This document shows, piece by piece, positions 1-9,315 of a stretch of DNA of 64,000 bases (its first letter is position 1; the number at the start of each line of letters is the position of its first letter). Under the pieces are notes generated by a model. The model had not been told where the DNA came from. It made no database searches and saw nothing but the letters and a program-made list of their open reading frames with translations. The translations under genes and the position numbers were made by a program. Source of the DNA: Shewanella putrefaciens (GTDB taxonomy: Bacteria > Pseudomonadota > Gammaproteobacteria > Enterobacterales > Shewanellaceae); NCBI RefSeq assembly GCF_016406305.1, contig NZ_CP066369.1:3738501-3802500 (forward strand). Reading direction: 5' to 3'.

Positions 1-1
1 G

Positions 2-394
2 AGTGAAATCGTCGCCGCCTTGCAAGCAGAAGGCTTTGGTAATATTAACCAATCGAAAGTATCGCGCATGCTCAGCAAGTTCGGTGCAGTGCGGACGCGC
101 AACGCTAAGCAAGAAATGGTGTATTGCTTACCGGCCGAATTAGGCGTGCCCACCGCGGGCAGCCCATTAAAGAATTTGGTGCTCGATGTTGACCATAACC
201 AAGCGATGATTGTTGTGCGCACCAGCCCTGGCGCCGCCCAATTAATTGCCCGTTTATTGGACTCCATTGGTAAACCCGAAGGGATTTTGGGAACCATTGC
301 CGGAGATGACACTATCTTTATTTGTCCATCCAGCATCCAAGATATCGCCGACACCTTAGAAACCATCAAATCTTTATTCAATTACGCAGAATAA
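2..394 (+). CDS. argR: Arginine repressor ArgR, 3' part
   Basis: The reading frame is open from the window edge, so the N-terminus lies outside. The visible part has the end of the winged-helix DNA-binding domain ([20 protein letters not shown]) followed by the C-terminal arginine-binding and hexamerisation domain, including [10 protein letters not shown], a hallmark of ArgR. In known systems ArgR binds arginine as a hexamer and represses arginine biosynthesis and related transport genes. A strong hairpin terminator follows the stop within a few bases, so this is the last gene of its transcript. Family identity is clear; only the start is missing. Confidence 0.97.
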   Translation, partial: SEIVAALQAEGFGNINQSKVSRMLSKFGAVRTRNAKQEMVYCLPAELGVPTAGSPLKNLVLDVDHNQAMIVVRTSPGAAQLIARLLDSIGKPEGILGTIAGDDTIFICPSSIQDIADTLETIKSLFNYAE

Positions 395-428
395 AAAAAC
401 AGGTCAGCTTGCTGACCTGTTCTATTTT
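395..428 (+). terminator. Rho-independent terminator of argR
   Basis: A perfect inverted repeat AACAGGTCAGC-TT-GCTGACCTGTT starts five bases after the argR stop and is followed by a T-rich stretch. The A-run in front could make it work on both strands. Confidence 0.85.
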
Positions 429-505
429 AGCTGTACGTTTTTAAGTGCAATATATAGCGCTGGTTATTTGGCCATTGTCCCGATTACGTTACACATTCCA
501 GCATA

Positions 506-595
506 ATCTCTAACTCAACAATCTCTAACTCAACAATCTCTAACTCAACTATATCTAACTCAACTATCTCTAACTCAACTATATCTAATTCAACT
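506..595. repeat. Six tandem copies of a 15-bp repeat
   Basis: Six contiguous 15-bp units, first unit ATCTCTAACTCAACA, differ by only one to four substitutions, with no indels. They lie 9 bp beyond the stop codon of the minus-strand oxidoreductase gene, in its 3' flank. The unit length is a multiple of three. On the minus strand one frame reads as a repeated pentapeptide VELEI/VELDI within a frame that overlaps the oxidoreductase 3' end, but that frame has no start of its own that I trust. It is a likely slippage-prone, variable-number locus. Confidence 0.9.
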
Positions 596-604
596 GTAGC
601 GATA

Positions 605-1237
605 TCAGTAAGCCACACTGATCCGCTGATTGGGATGCGCTGCCTTTTCGGCTTCATCGAGCATGGCTTTGGCGTAATCGGTAACTGAGATACGGCTCTG
701 TCCGTTCGCATCGGTAAAAAAGCTATCACCACCAAGACGGTACGGGCCTTCACTCTCACCGGGATAAATCTCAGCGGCTGGGCTGACAAACGTCCAATTG
801 ATTGCCGTTTGTGCCGCGCGAAATGCCTTAAGTGCCTCGCCCTGAGCTAGGGCTTCATCTTTATAGGCCGCGGGAAAATCTGGGCTAGAAACCAGTGTCA
901 CCCCTGGCGCCACCTCTAAACTCCCGGCACCACCGACCCACAATAAGCGTGGTACTTTTGCCTGCGGCAAGACAGCTAACAGATTGTGCACTGTCTTAGC
1001 CACTAAGCTGTGGTTTTGCTCGGCGCGGCCACCCACGGCGGCAATCACTAAGTCGACTCCGGCAAATGTTTCGGCATTTAATGGCTGGGTCAGATCGACA
1101 CTGCGCACCTCTGACACTGCCGCGCCAACCTTAGCTGGATCTCGCACCAAAGCAACAACGCTATGACCACGACTCAAGGCTTCATTAAGAATGGTGCCAC
1201 CAATCCAACCGGATGCGCCTAATACTGCAATTTTCAT
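605..1237 (-). CDS. NAD(P)-binding oxidoreductase, NmrA/SDR-like (COG2910 type)
   Basis: The 210-aa protein starts with a Rossmann dinucleotide-binding loop, GASGWIGGTI (residues 8-17), followed by RDP near residue 33. This is the layout of atypical short-chain dehydrogenase/NAD(P)H-binding proteins of the YwnB/COG2910 group. Such proteins are soluble and cytoplasmic; the substrate cannot be read from sequence. The gene diverges from a LysR regulator with about 105 bp between them, the usual arrangement for a LysR target gene. Its 3' end abuts the 15-bp tandem repeat, so slippage there could alter mRNA stability or, with a frameshift, the C-terminus. The family call is good; the reaction is unknown. 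Confidence 0.85.
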   Translation of the reverse strand: MKIAVLGASGWIGGTILNEALSRGHSVVALVRDPAKVGAAVSEVRSVDLTQPLNAETFAGVDLVIAAVGGRAEQNHSLVAKTVHNLLAVLPQAKVPRLLWVGGAGSLEVAPGVTLVSSPDFPAAYKDEALAQGEALKAFRAAQTAINWTFVSPAAEIYPGESEGPYRLGGDSFFTDANGQSRISVTDYAKAMLDEAEKAAHPNQRISVAY

Positions 1238-1342
1238 CTGATAAGTCTCTCTACTGATTTATATTGAGCTCAGTTTACTTGAGACACTTCACGTGATAAA
1301 TATCAATAAATGAGCAAGATTGTTTCAGATTGAGATACTAAT

Positions 1343-2245
1343 ATGGATAAAATTGCGGCAATACGTAGCTTTGTCGAAGTGGCAAACTGCGGTAGCTTTA
1401 CCAAAGCTGCAGAACATTTAGACCTCAGCCGCCTGCAGGTGTCCCGCCATATTCAAGAAGTCGAACAGTGGCTTAATCTGCGTTTATTACACCGCACCAC
1501 CCGCAGTGTGAGCCTCACCCTGCAGGGGGAAGAAGCACTACATTATTGTCAGCGCGTTTTAAGCGAAGTTGCCGCTATGGAGAGCCGCGCCCATAGCCAT
1601 AATACTGAGCTGGTTGGCAGTATTCGCATCGCCACGCCCATTGGCCTTGGTCAGCACAGCCTGTTTGATGTCGTCGACCGCTTTATTAAGTTACATCCTA
1701 AAGTGAATATTCAATTGGTAATGTCCGACAGCATGGCGCAATTGGTGGATGAAAGGGTCGATGTGGCATTACGTTATACCGAAAGACCCGATGATAGTCT
1801 GATTGCGCGTCGGCTGATGACCATAGACGAAGTGCTGTGCGCCTCCCCCAATTACCTCGCGGCGGTTACTCCGCTATCGGCCCCCATAGATCTGCTCGAA
1901 CATAATTGCCTTATCCATTCGTCACAGCAAAGTTGGCATTTTTTGAAGGAGCAGCAGACTGAGTTGATTAAGCCTAGGGGGAATCTAAAAGCAAACGATA
2001 TGGGCGTGATATTGAGTGCGACCCTCAGAGGACACGGGATTGCCCGCCTGCCCTGCGACTTAGCCAACCAATACCTTGCCAGTGGCCAACTTATTGAAGT
2101 ATTACCTGAGTTTACCGCGCCCGGCCAAGCACTGTGGGCCGTATATTTATCCCGTAGCTATCAACAGATTTTAGTCAGAAGCTTTATTGATTTTACCGCC
2201 CAGCAATGGCAGTTCGACATTAAAAAATGGACCCATGCCACTTAG
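1343..2245 (+). CDS. LysR-family transcriptional regulator
   Basis: This 300-aa protein has an N-terminal winged HTH (residues 1-60, with SFTKAAEHLDLSRLQVSRHIQEVE) and a LysR substrate-binding domain from about residue 90 (IRIATPIGLGQH, DVALRYTERPDDSLIARRL). The pattern matches the CrgA/DsdC-like subgroup that often controls a divergently transcribed oxidoreductase. The neighbour at 605-1237 is exactly that, so I infer that it is the target. The effector is unknown. A hairpin shared with the convergent peroxidase gene follows. Confidence 0.92.
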   Translation: MDKIAAIRSFVEVANCGSFTKAAEHLDLSRLQVSRHIQEVEQWLNLRLLHRTTRSVSLTLQGEEALHYCQRVLSEVAAMESRAHSHNTELVGSIRIATPIGLGQHSLFDVVDRFIKLHPKVNIQLVMSDSMAQLVDERVDVALRYTERPDDSLIARRLMTIDEVLCASPNYLAAVTPLSAPIDLLEHNCLIHSSQQSWHFLKEQQTELIKPRGNLKANDMGVILSATLRGHGIARLPCDLANQYLASGQLIEVLPEFTAPGQALWAVYLSRSYQQILVRSFIDFTAQQWQFDIKKWTHAT

Positions 2246-2254
2246 CGTTACCCA

Positions 2255-2300
2255 CAAAAAACGCACTTAGCCAGAGTAGCCTAAGTGCTTTATTCTTATA
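2255..2300. terminator. Bidirectional terminator between LysR and DyP genes
   Basis: An inverted repeat GCACTTAG (2263-2270) / CTAAGTGC (2281-2288) has A-rich sequence on the left and T-rich sequence on the right. It lies between two convergent genes and probably serves both. Confidence 0.7.
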
Positions 2301-2323
2301 TAAAAAACTGATTTAAATTTAGC

Positions 2324-3259
2324 TTATTCGTCAAATTGCAGCATAAAATCCAAGGCGGGTGCAAAGAAGGATGAGCCCGTCATCGCCTTAGTAAAATGCA
2401 TCAAATGATCATGATTCCCTTCGCCATCGCCAAACATCATGCTGTGCAGCATCTGCTCAAAATGATCCGGTGTACGGCAGTTAGAGATAAACATCAGTCC
2501 CTGCTCTTTAAGCGAGCCATAGGGCATGCTTTGGCGCAAAATCTCAATCGAGTTGCCATCGGCATCCTTAAGATTCACACGTTTAATATGGCTAGTGAGC
2601 GGTTTATCTTCCGACGCATATTCAATGTTATCTAGCTTAGTTCGACCGATGATATCTTCTTGCTTTTTAAGCGGTAATCTATGCCACTTACTCAGATTGT
2701 GGGCATATTTTTGTACATGGATATAGCTGCCACCCTTAAACTCAGGATCTTCATCCCCCACTAAAGCCACCTCCTGACGGTGACGGCCCTTAGGGTTTTC
2801 GGTGCCGTCAACAAATCCGGTCAGATCGCGGCTATCCATAAATCTAAAACCACGTTCTTCTTCGACTAGCTCCACTAAATCTTCAAACATCTGGCTGATT
2901 TCGTTGGCGACTAAATGCAGAATATCGTAGCGATCGCAGCGAATATGCACGAATAAATCATATTCAATTGCAGGGGCTTCACGGCTACCCACTTGCATCG
3001 CTGGGAAAGGTTTAAGCATTTCGGGGCGAGAATCGGGGTACAGACTGTCCCAATAATTAGCGCCAATTGCGACAAATCCATTGAATGCGCTATCGGAATA
3101 CTGGTCCGTCAATTCATAAATATACTGCGCTACGTTGGCAATACAGGGACGTAATTGCGACTCAACATTGTCATTGGCGTTAAACATCAAATAGACACTA
3201 TGTAAGTTCCCCTCTGCACACACACCCAACTGTTCACGCGGCATATTTTGAATATCCAT
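2324..3259 (-). CDS. DyP-type heme peroxidase (YfeX-like)
   Basis: A 311-aa protein of the usual size for cytoplasmic class B DyP peroxidases. It contains the family signature GFVDGTENP (residues 148-156), whose Asp is the catalytic acid, and a His in KYAHNL (about residue 187) that fits the proximal heme ligand. These enzymes use H2O2 to oxidise dyes and other aromatic compounds, and some have been linked to porphyrin chemistry. I place the start at 3259 rather than further upstream: MDIQNMPREQ follows an AAAGGG ribosome-binding site, while the 16 extra upstream codons look like leader. No Tat signal or encapsulin neighbour is present, so the enzyme is probably cytosolic and unencapsulated. 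Confidence 0.92.
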   Translation of the reverse strand: MDIQNMPREQLGVCAEGNLHSVYLMFNANDNVESQLRPCIANVAQYIYELTDQYSDSAFNGFVAIGANYWDSLYPDSRPEMLKPFPAMQVGSREAPAIEYDLFVHIRCDRYDILHLVANEISQMFEDLVELVEEERGFRFMDSRDLTGFVDGTENPKGRHRQEVALVGDEDPEFKGGSYIHVQKYAHNLSKWHRLPLKKQEDIIGRTKLDNIEYASEDKPLTSHIKRVNLKDADGNSIEILRQSMPYGSLKEQGLMFISNCRTPDHFEQMLHSMMFGDGEGNHDHLMHFTKAMTGSSFFAPALDFMLQFDE

Positions 3260-3396
3260 TTGGTTATTACCCTTTTCTAGACTCATTTTCGGCAATATTA
3301 TCCGCAACTTTACCTGAAAATGACATTAACTAACGCACAGTTTATCCGTCTTTGCCATGTAAAGGCGGCGGTTTAAACCGCTATATACTGAAATAT

Positions 3397-3431
3397 AAAA
3401 ATTGACGAGGCAATCATGCCTCGTCAATTTT
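3397..3431 (-). terminator. Terminator downstream of the gamma-glutamyltransferase gene
   Basis: A 15-bp near-perfect stem AAAATTGACGAGGCA / TGCCTCGTCAATTTT with a short loop lies 45 bp beyond the ggt stop and ends in U-rich sequence when read on the minus strand. Confidence 0.8.
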
Positions 3432-3477
3432 GATTTACTTAGCCTTTGGCTTCAGTCAAACGGCAGCAAGTGATGCC

Positions 3478-5190
3478 TTAATATCCCGCTGCATGGCCAT
3501 CTTTACGACTCTCAGAGGCACCGCGGTAGACTCCAGTTTCGGCATTAAAGCCAATGGCTTGATAACCACCAAAATCCCCTAGCCCATCACGCAGCACATG
3601 GCCCTTCTTGATAAGCTCACGGCGGGTTTCCACCGGGAAGCCCGATTCAAGACTGACATAGCCGCCATCTGTCATCACTTCCCCCGTTGGCTCGGTTGAA
3701 CCCATATGCAAAATTCTGGGGGCATCGCCCGCTTCTTGCAAGTTCATTTTAAAATCAATCAGATTGACAATAATTTGCGCGTGCATCTGTGGCTGGGTTG
3801 CGCCGCCCATCACCCCAAAACTCAGCCAAGGTTTACCTTCTTTAGTCACAAAGGCGGGAATAATAGTATGGAATGGACGCTTACCCGGGGCATAGGTGTT
3901 GAATCGCCCTTCGGTTAAATCGAACATTTGCCCACGGTCTTGCAGCACAAAGCCAAGGTCTGGCGGTGTCATTCCCGAGCCCATGCCACGGTAGTTACTC
4001 TGGATAAGCGACACCATATTGCCGTCTTTATCCGCCGTCGTGAGATACACAGTATCGCCATGTTGCAACGCAGGATTACCCGCATCGACACTCTTAGCGG
4101 CCTTATTGAGGTCGATTAACTTAGCGCGATTATAGTTATATTGCTGCGAGATAAGCTCTGTAACCGGGACTTTATTAAAGGCCATATCGGCATAGAACTT
4201 AGCCCTGTCGGCAAAGGCGAGTTTCTTCGCTTCGACAAATAAATGCACATACTCAGGGCTATTAAAGCCCATGGCGGCAACGTCGAAGGGTTCCATGGTT
4301 TTTAGGATTTGCAGCGCCGCAATCCCTTGGCCATTGGGCGGTAATTCCCACACATCATAGCCACGGTAATTGACCGAAACCGGATCTATCCATTCGCTAG
4401 TATGGCTGGCTAAGTCATCATAACTTAGGTAACCACCTTGGGATTTCATATAGTTATCGATGCTTTTAGCAATATCCCCTTTGTAAAAGGCATCGCGGCC
4501 GCCCTTGGCTATTTTTTCATAGGTGTTAGCCAGCGCAGGATTTTTAAAGATCTCCCCTACGGCTGGCATCTTACCATTGGGCATATAGGTTTCTTTAAAT
4601 CCTTGGAATTTAGAGAGTTTTTTACCACTACCCTCTAGATAATAAGCAATCAGTTCTGACACAGGGAACCCATCACGGGCGTAATGAATCGCTGGTGCGA
4701 GGTTATCGGCCATAGGCAATTTGCCGAACTTATTGTGCAGCTCGAACCAGCCATCGACGGCGCCGGGTACGGAAACAGGCAGAGGCCCAAGTGGCGGTAG
4801 ATAATCGAGGCCTAGGGATTTAAGTTTCTCTAAACTCAAGGATTTGGGACTACGACCCGAGGCATTAAGCCCATAGAGGCGTTTATCTTTGGCGCTCCAG
4901 ACGATAGCAAATAAATCGCCACCGACACCCGAGCCTGTAGGTTCAACTAACCCTAGCATGGCATTAGCGGCAATGGCCGCATCGACCGCACTGCCGCCCT
5001 GCTTGAGTATATCGATAGCGACTTGGGTAGCTAAAGGTTGACTGGTCGCCGCCATACCGTGGGTGGCATAGACTTCCGAGCGAGTTGCAAAGGCTTTACC
5101 TGTGATCCTATCCATGGCCAACACTCCCGTTGACGACATTAGCGTTGCCACTGTCACTAAGGTGCAAATTGATTTTATTGTTTTTATCAT
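3478..5190 (-). CDS. ggt: Gamma-glutamyltransferase, periplasmic
   Basis: This 570-aa precursor has a clear Sec signal peptide (residues 1-25, ending GVLA). It carries the gamma-glutamyltranspeptidase fold: GGSAVDAAIAANAMLGLVEP near residues 65-84, and the autoprocessing nucleophile in HGDT (Thr380) at the start of the small subunit, followed by SLIQSNYRGMGSG. Known members self-cleave into two subunits and hydrolyse or transfer the gamma-glutamyl group of glutathione in the periplasm, aiding amino-acid recovery. The gene is monocistronic, with a terminator downstream. The YVSLESGF and GSTEPTG segments resemble the YwrD-like branch more than E. coli Ggt, so substrate preference may differ. 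Confidence 0.93.
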   Translation of the reverse strand: MIKTIKSICTLVTVATLMSSTGVLAMDRITGKAFATRSEVYATHGMAATSQPLATQVAIDILKQGGSAVDAAIAANAMLGLVEPTGSGVGGDLFAIVWSAKDKRLYGLNASGRSPKSLSLEKLKSLGLDYLPPLGPLPVSVPGAVDGWFELHNKFGKLPMADNLAPAIHYARDGFPVSELIAYYLEGSGKKLSKFQGFKETYMPNGKMPAVGEIFKNPALANTYEKIAKGGRDAFYKGDIAKSIDNYMKSQGGYLSYDDLASHTSEWIDPVSVNYRGYDVWELPPNGQGIAALQILKTMEPFDVAAMGFNSPEYVHLFVEAKKLAFADRAKFYADMAFNKVPVTELISQQYNYNRAKLIDLNKAAKSVDAGNPALQHGDTVYLTTADKDGNMVSLIQSNYRGMGSGMTPPDLGFVLQDRGQMFDLTEGRFNTYAPGKRPFHTIIPAFVTKEGKPWLSFGVMGGATQPQMHAQIIVNLIDFKMNLQEAGDAPRILHMGSTEPTGEVMTDGGYVSLESGFPVETRRELIKKGHVLRDGLGDFGGYQAIGFNAETGVYRGASESRKDGHAAGY

Positions 5191-5321
5191 AATTCCTCCA
5201 AATCTGAAGGATTAAGGTACCAAGGACAGTCGAAAATATCACCAAGCCAAACCGCTTTTGCTTAAGTTAAACGTAAGCAAAAATGTCATACTTTAGTTGG
5301 CGATGGCTGAGGTAAGTCGGT

Positions 5322-6371
5322 CTAGGATTCAAATAACACTAGGGAATGTGGCTCAGCCGTTAACTCCACTTTTTGACCCACACTGAGCTGCATCATTTGG
5401 CTACGCACCTCCACATAATGGGCATGGGAGGCGGCTTCAATTTTGACCCAGTAATGGCAAAAGGCACCGAGAAAACGCCGCTCGGTAATAGTGCCGACAC
5501 CCTGTTCATCGGCGCTGAGGGCTAATTGCTGCGGGCGTAAAAATACCGTTCCGCTAAACTCGAGCGGCAAAACCAACGGCGTGAGACTGGTTAAATGGCC
5601 TATCGGTGTACTAACCCTATGTCCATCTATGACGGCGGCGGGCAAGTAATTACCGCTGCCTAAAAAGTCCGCCACATAGCGGCTATTTGGCGCCGCATAC
5701 AAGGCTTCGGCGCTGCCGTGCTGCACTATTATGCCTTGATTAAAAACGGCTAAAGTATCAGCAAATACAAAGGCTTCGTCCTTACTGTGGGTCACAAATA
5801 TCGCGCTGACATTGCGCTGTTTTAGAATGCTGCGGATTTCCGCCATCATCTCGTAACGCACTTGGGCATCGATATTCGAAAAAGGCTCATCGAGTAACAG
5901 TAATTGCGGTTCATAGGCTAGCGCCCGCGCAATGGACACCCTTTGCTGTTGGCCGCCAGATAACTCATGGGGATAACGCTTTGCCAAGCCTTCAAGTTTG
6001 ACTAAGGCTAGCATGTCATCTAAACGTGCTTGGCGCTGCGCCGCTGACAACTTAGCCACGCCAAAGAGAATATTTTCCGCCACGGTTAAGTGGGGAAAAA
6101 GCGCATAGTCTTGGAAAATCATCCCAATACCACGCTGCTCGCTGGGCACAAACTGCTTATCAGCACTCACGACACGGCCGTTGATCTGGATTTCGCCTTG
6201 GCTAATCACTTGTAGTCCGGCAATCGCCCGTAACAGGGTTGTTTTACCACAGCCACTCGGGCCGAGCAGCGCGAGGATCTCCCCTTGGGCAAGGTCTAAA
6301 CTCAAGCCTTTGAGCACCTGTTGCCCCTGATAATCACTGTGAACTTGCCTAAGCTTGAGCGTGTTTGACAT
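5322..6371 (-). CDS. fbpC: ABC transporter ATP-binding subunit, Fe(III) type
   Basis: This 349-aa nucleotide-binding protein has Walker A GPSGCGKTT (about residues 37-45), Q-loop FQDYALFPH, signature LSGGQQQR and Walker B LLLLDEPFSN. A C-terminal TOBE-type domain (from about residue 240) is typical of the FbpC/PotA group. It energises the permease encoded directly upstream. The start codon overlaps the permease stop in the arrangement TGATG, so translation is coupled. With the binding protein further upstream it makes a complete ferric-iron importer. Confidence 0.92.
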   Translation of the reverse strand: MSNTLKLRQVHSDYQGQQVLKGLSLDLAQGEILALLGPSGCGKTTLLRAIAGLQVISQGEIQINGRVVSADKQFVPSEQRGIGMIFQDYALFPHLTVAENILFGVAKLSAAQRQARLDDMLALVKLEGLAKRYPHELSGGQQQRVSIARALAYEPQLLLLDEPFSNIDAQVRYEMMAEIRSILKQRNVSAIFVTHSKDEAFVFADTLAVFNQGIIVQHGSAEALYAAPNSRYVADFLGSGNYLPAAVIDGHRVSTPIGHLTSLTPLVLPLEFSGTVFLRPQQLALSADEQGVGTITERRFLGAFCHYWVKIEAASHAHYVEVRSQMMQLSVGQKVELTAEPHSLVLFES

Positions 6372-8002
6372 CAGCTGTGTTGCTCCAAAGAACGGTTTAA
6401 ATAAAGGAGTGGCACTAGGCCCACGAGTACAATCACTATCGCAGCTAAGGCGCCGTGCTCGAGTTTTTCATCGGACACAAACTGAAAGACATAGGTTGCT
6501 AGGTTCTCAAACCCGACGGGGCGCAGTAATAGGGCGGAGGGCAGTTCTTTCATGCTCTCAATAAACACCAGTAAAGCCCCCGCAAACAGTCCCTTGGCAA
6601 GTAAAGGAAGATGCACTCTTTGCAGCAACTGCCGTGGGTTTTGCCCCATAGTCAAACTCACCATATCCAGCGACGGTGAAATGCGCTTGTAACTGCTTTC
6701 GACGCTACCAATGGCGATAGCGACAAAACGTACGCAAAAGGCAAAAATCAGCGCCATAACACTCCCAGTGAATAACAACCCTGGCCCCTTTACCCCAAAA
6801 AGATCCGCCAAATCATTAATCGCAAAGTCGAGCATAGTTAAAGGCACCAGCACGCCAATGGCGAGCACTGTCCCCGGTAGCGCATAACCCGTCGAGGCTA
6901 AGCGTGAGGGTAAGGCATCGCTCCCCCTAGGGCTAATACGGCGAATGAACATCAGTAATAACGCCACTAAACAGCAAATTAAGCTAGTGATCAGCGCAAG
7001 ACTTAAACTATTAAAACTTAAGAGCCAGAAACGAGGGTCCCAACTTTGTTCAAAATAACCAATCGCATAGGATAATAAAATACCAAAGGGTAGAGCAAAA
7101 GCTAACAGCAAGAGTAGACCGCAGAAGCTAAGTGCCAGCAGGGTTTGCCCAGTCGAGAGTCGATATAAATCACTGACTCGAATGCGCGACTGTTTTTGAA
7201 AGAGCTGCTGTTTACGGCGGGCAAAACGCTCAAATCCAATCAGGCTAAACACCACCAGCAGAATAATCGCCGATAACTTAGCGGCGGCGGTTAAGTTTCC
7301 GTAGCCAAGCCAAGTATCGTACACGGCCGTCGTTAAGGTGGGCACCGCAAAATAACTCACAGTGGCAAAATCGGCGGCGGTCTCCATGGCAACTAAGGCA
7401 ATACCAACGGCGATCGCAGGCCTTGCAATAGGCAAAGAAAGCCGCCAAAAACTCTGCCAAGGTGAACATCCCATGATGCGCGAAGCATGGGCCAAGCTTA
7501 AGGATTGTTCGGCAAACGCAGTACGTGCCAGCAAATAAATATAGGGGAATAACACCAGCGACAACATACAGGCCGCGCCGCCTAGGGTGCGAATATCGGG
7601 GAAGAAATAATCCTGCGGCGAGTTCCAACCAAACAATGAACGCAGACCGCGCTGCACAGGCCCCGCATAATCGAGTAAATCGGTGTAAACGTAGGCGACA
7701 ATATATCCGGGCATGGCCAGCGGCAGTAATAGTGCCCACTGTAAATAACGCCGCCCCCAAAATTCACAACGCGCCACCAGCCAAGCGCAGGGCAGCGCGA
7801 GCACAAGCGCCCCTACACTCACCCAAAAAATCAGCAATAAACTGTTGATGATATAGGTGGGTAACACAGTTGCCATTAAATGCCCAAATACAGCTTCATC
7901 GGGCTGTAGCGCCTGAAATATTAGCGCAAATAAAGGCAACACAAATAATGCACCCATGGCATAACCAGCAAGCGACCAGCTCCTGGCTAATCCTAAAATC
8001 AT
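6371..8002 (-). CDS. fbpB: ABC transporter permease, Fe(III) type, fused double permease
   Basis: The protein is about 543 aa with around 12 hydrophobic segments and two copies of the binding-protein-dependent permease domain, one in each half, as in FbpB/SfuB. EAA-like motifs are visible in ASRIMGCSPWQSFWRLSLPIARP and MVSLTMGQNPRQLLQRVHLPLL. It forms the inner-membrane channel. I start it at 8002: that ATG follows an ideal AAGGA site, whereas the longer frame would need 17 extra codons with no such site. It sits between the substrate-binding gene and the ATPase gene in one operon. Confidence 0.9.
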   Translation of the reverse strand: MILGLARSWSLAGYAMGALFVLPLFALIFQALQPDEAVFGHLMATVLPTYIINSLLLIFWVSVGALVLALPCAWLVARCEFWGRRYLQWALLLPLAMPGYIVAYVYTDLLDYAGPVQRGLRSLFGWNSPQDYFFPDIRTLGGAACMLSLVLFPYIYLLARTAFAEQSLSLAHASRIMGCSPWQSFWRLSLPIARPAIAVGIALVAMETAADFATVSYFAVPTLTTAVYDTWLGYGNLTAAAKLSAIILLVVFSLIGFERFARRKQQLFQKQSRIRVSDLYRLSTGQTLLALSFCGLLLLLAFALPFGILLSYAIGYFEQSWDPRFWLLSFNSLSLALITSLICCLVALLLMFIRRISPRGSDALPSRLASTGYALPGTVLAIGVLVPLTMLDFAINDLADLFGVKGPGLLFTGSVMALIFAFCVRFVAIAIGSVESSYKRISPSLDMVSLTMGQNPRQLLQRVHLPLLAKGLFAGALLVFIESMKELPSALLLRPVGFENLATYVFQFVSDEKLEHGALAAIVIVLVGLVPLLYLNRSLEQHS

Positions 8003-8088
8003 GTCAATCCTTAAAAAAATGGCGCCAATTAATGGCGCACTAATACTCTGCAATCCAGCCTAATTTTATATGTTTAGCAAAAACATAA

Positions 8089-9096
8089 TTAGAGGTCGAA
8101 CTGCACTTCATCCAACAACTTAACCGCAGCCTGATGATATTCAGCCAATTTAAAGATAGGCAATTGGTCTGACTTAAACTCGCCCCATGAGGCCACTAAG
8201 GGTGACGGCGGCACATTCGCCTTTACCGGATATTCCATGTTGACTTCGGCATAGGCTTTTTGAGCAACATCCGCTGATAAAAACTCCATCAATTTGATGG
8301 CATTTGCCTTATTAGGTGCATGGCGGGTCAACACCATACCGGACACATTCACGTGGGCGCCGCGATCGGCTTGATTCGGGAAATTAATCACTACCGCCTC
8401 TGCCACCGCTTTTTGCTCTGGGTCCTGCAACATATTGCCATAGTAATAACTGTTGCCTAAGGCGATATCACACACCCCTTCTTTCACCGCCGCAATTTGC
8501 CCCCTATCGTTCCCCTGGGGTTTACGGGCCAAGTTATCCTTAACGCCCTGCAACCAGGTTTTAGCCTCAGCTTCGCCGTGGTGGGCAATCATAGAGGCAA
8601 CCAGTGCGACATTGTAGGGATGTTTACCACTGCGGGTACAGATTTTGCCTTTGTATTTAGGATCAGCAAGTTCTTCATAGGTGATTTGCTGCGGCCCTAA
8701 ACGATCCTTCGCCGTGTAGAGATTTCGGACCCGCATCGTCAAGGCATACCATTGACCTTCAGGATCACGGTATTGTGCCGGGATGTTAGTGTCTAACTGA
8801 GGGCTTTTTACCGGAGAGGTGAGATCTTTATCAACCAATTCAACTAGACGTGAGAAATCTGAAGTCAATACTAAATCAGCGGGAGATAATCGACCTTCCC
8901 GGACAAGCCGCTCGGCAATGCCATCTTTGGCAAAGACCACATCGACCCTAATGCCCGTTTCTTCGGTAAAGCGAGTCAAGATCGGCTCGACTAAGAAGGC
9001 TTGACGGTAAGAATAAACCGTTAACTTATCCTGTGCACTCGCAGAATGTGCAGCGGACATTAACCCAACAAAAACAGCACAAGTGACCCATTTCAT
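8089..9096 (-). CDS. fbpA: Fe(III) ABC transporter periplasmic binding protein
   Basis: This 335-aa precursor has a Sec signal peptide (residues 1-21, ending SASA). The mature part starts QDKLTVYSYRQAFLVEPILTRF and carries the ferric-binding pattern NSYYYGNML with paired tyrosines, the iron-binding residues in FbpA/FutA proteins. It collects Fe3+ in the periplasm and delivers it to the permease. It is first in the operon and sits behind a Fur-box-like palindrome, consistent with iron repression. Confidence 0.92.
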   Translation of the reverse strand: MKWVTCAVFVGLMSAAHSASAQDKLTVYSYRQAFLVEPILTRFTEETGIRVDVVFAKDGIAERLVREGRLSPADLVLTSDFSRLVELVDKDLTSPVKSPQLDTNIPAQYRDPEGQWYALTMRVRNLYTAKDRLGPQQITYEELADPKYKGKICTRSGKHPYNVALVASMIAHHGEAEAKTWLQGVKDNLARKPQGNDRGQIAAVKEGVCDIALGNSYYYGNMLQDPEQKAVAEAVVINFPNQADRGAHVNVSGMVLTRHAPNKANAIKLMEFLSADVAQKAYAEVNMEYPVKANVPPSPLVASWGEFKSDQLPIFKLAEYHQAAVKLLDEVQFDL

Positions 9097-9150
9097 TACC
9101 GATTTCTCCCCAAGGATATGACATTATTCGCCCGAATTAATCAAGTCTAT

Positions 9151-9172
9151 TAATGATAATAGTTATCAGTTA
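9151..9172. promoter_or_regulatory. Fur box upstream of the iron importer operon
   Basis: The sequence AATGATAATAGTTATCAGTT holds the inverted hexamers GATAAT/GTTATC of a Fur operator and lies about 55-75 bp before the fbpA-like start, a normal operator position. Iron repression is inferred. Confidence 0.7.
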
Positions 9173-9315
9173 TGTAAGAGTAATTGATAGATAAGACGAG
9201 GGCAATACAGAATTTAACTTTTTGTTTTTAAAGCAGTTAAATTCAAAACTGGTGATTATCTCAAATCAAACTAAACTGAACCTTAATTTGCATAAAATGG
9301 CGATGGGGAGGCGTT

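Noticed and set aside
484..789. Minus-strand frame of about 100 codons with VELEI repeats
   Set aside because: It overlaps the oxidoreductase gene in another frame and owes its openness to the in-phase 15-bp repeat; no independent start site is evident.
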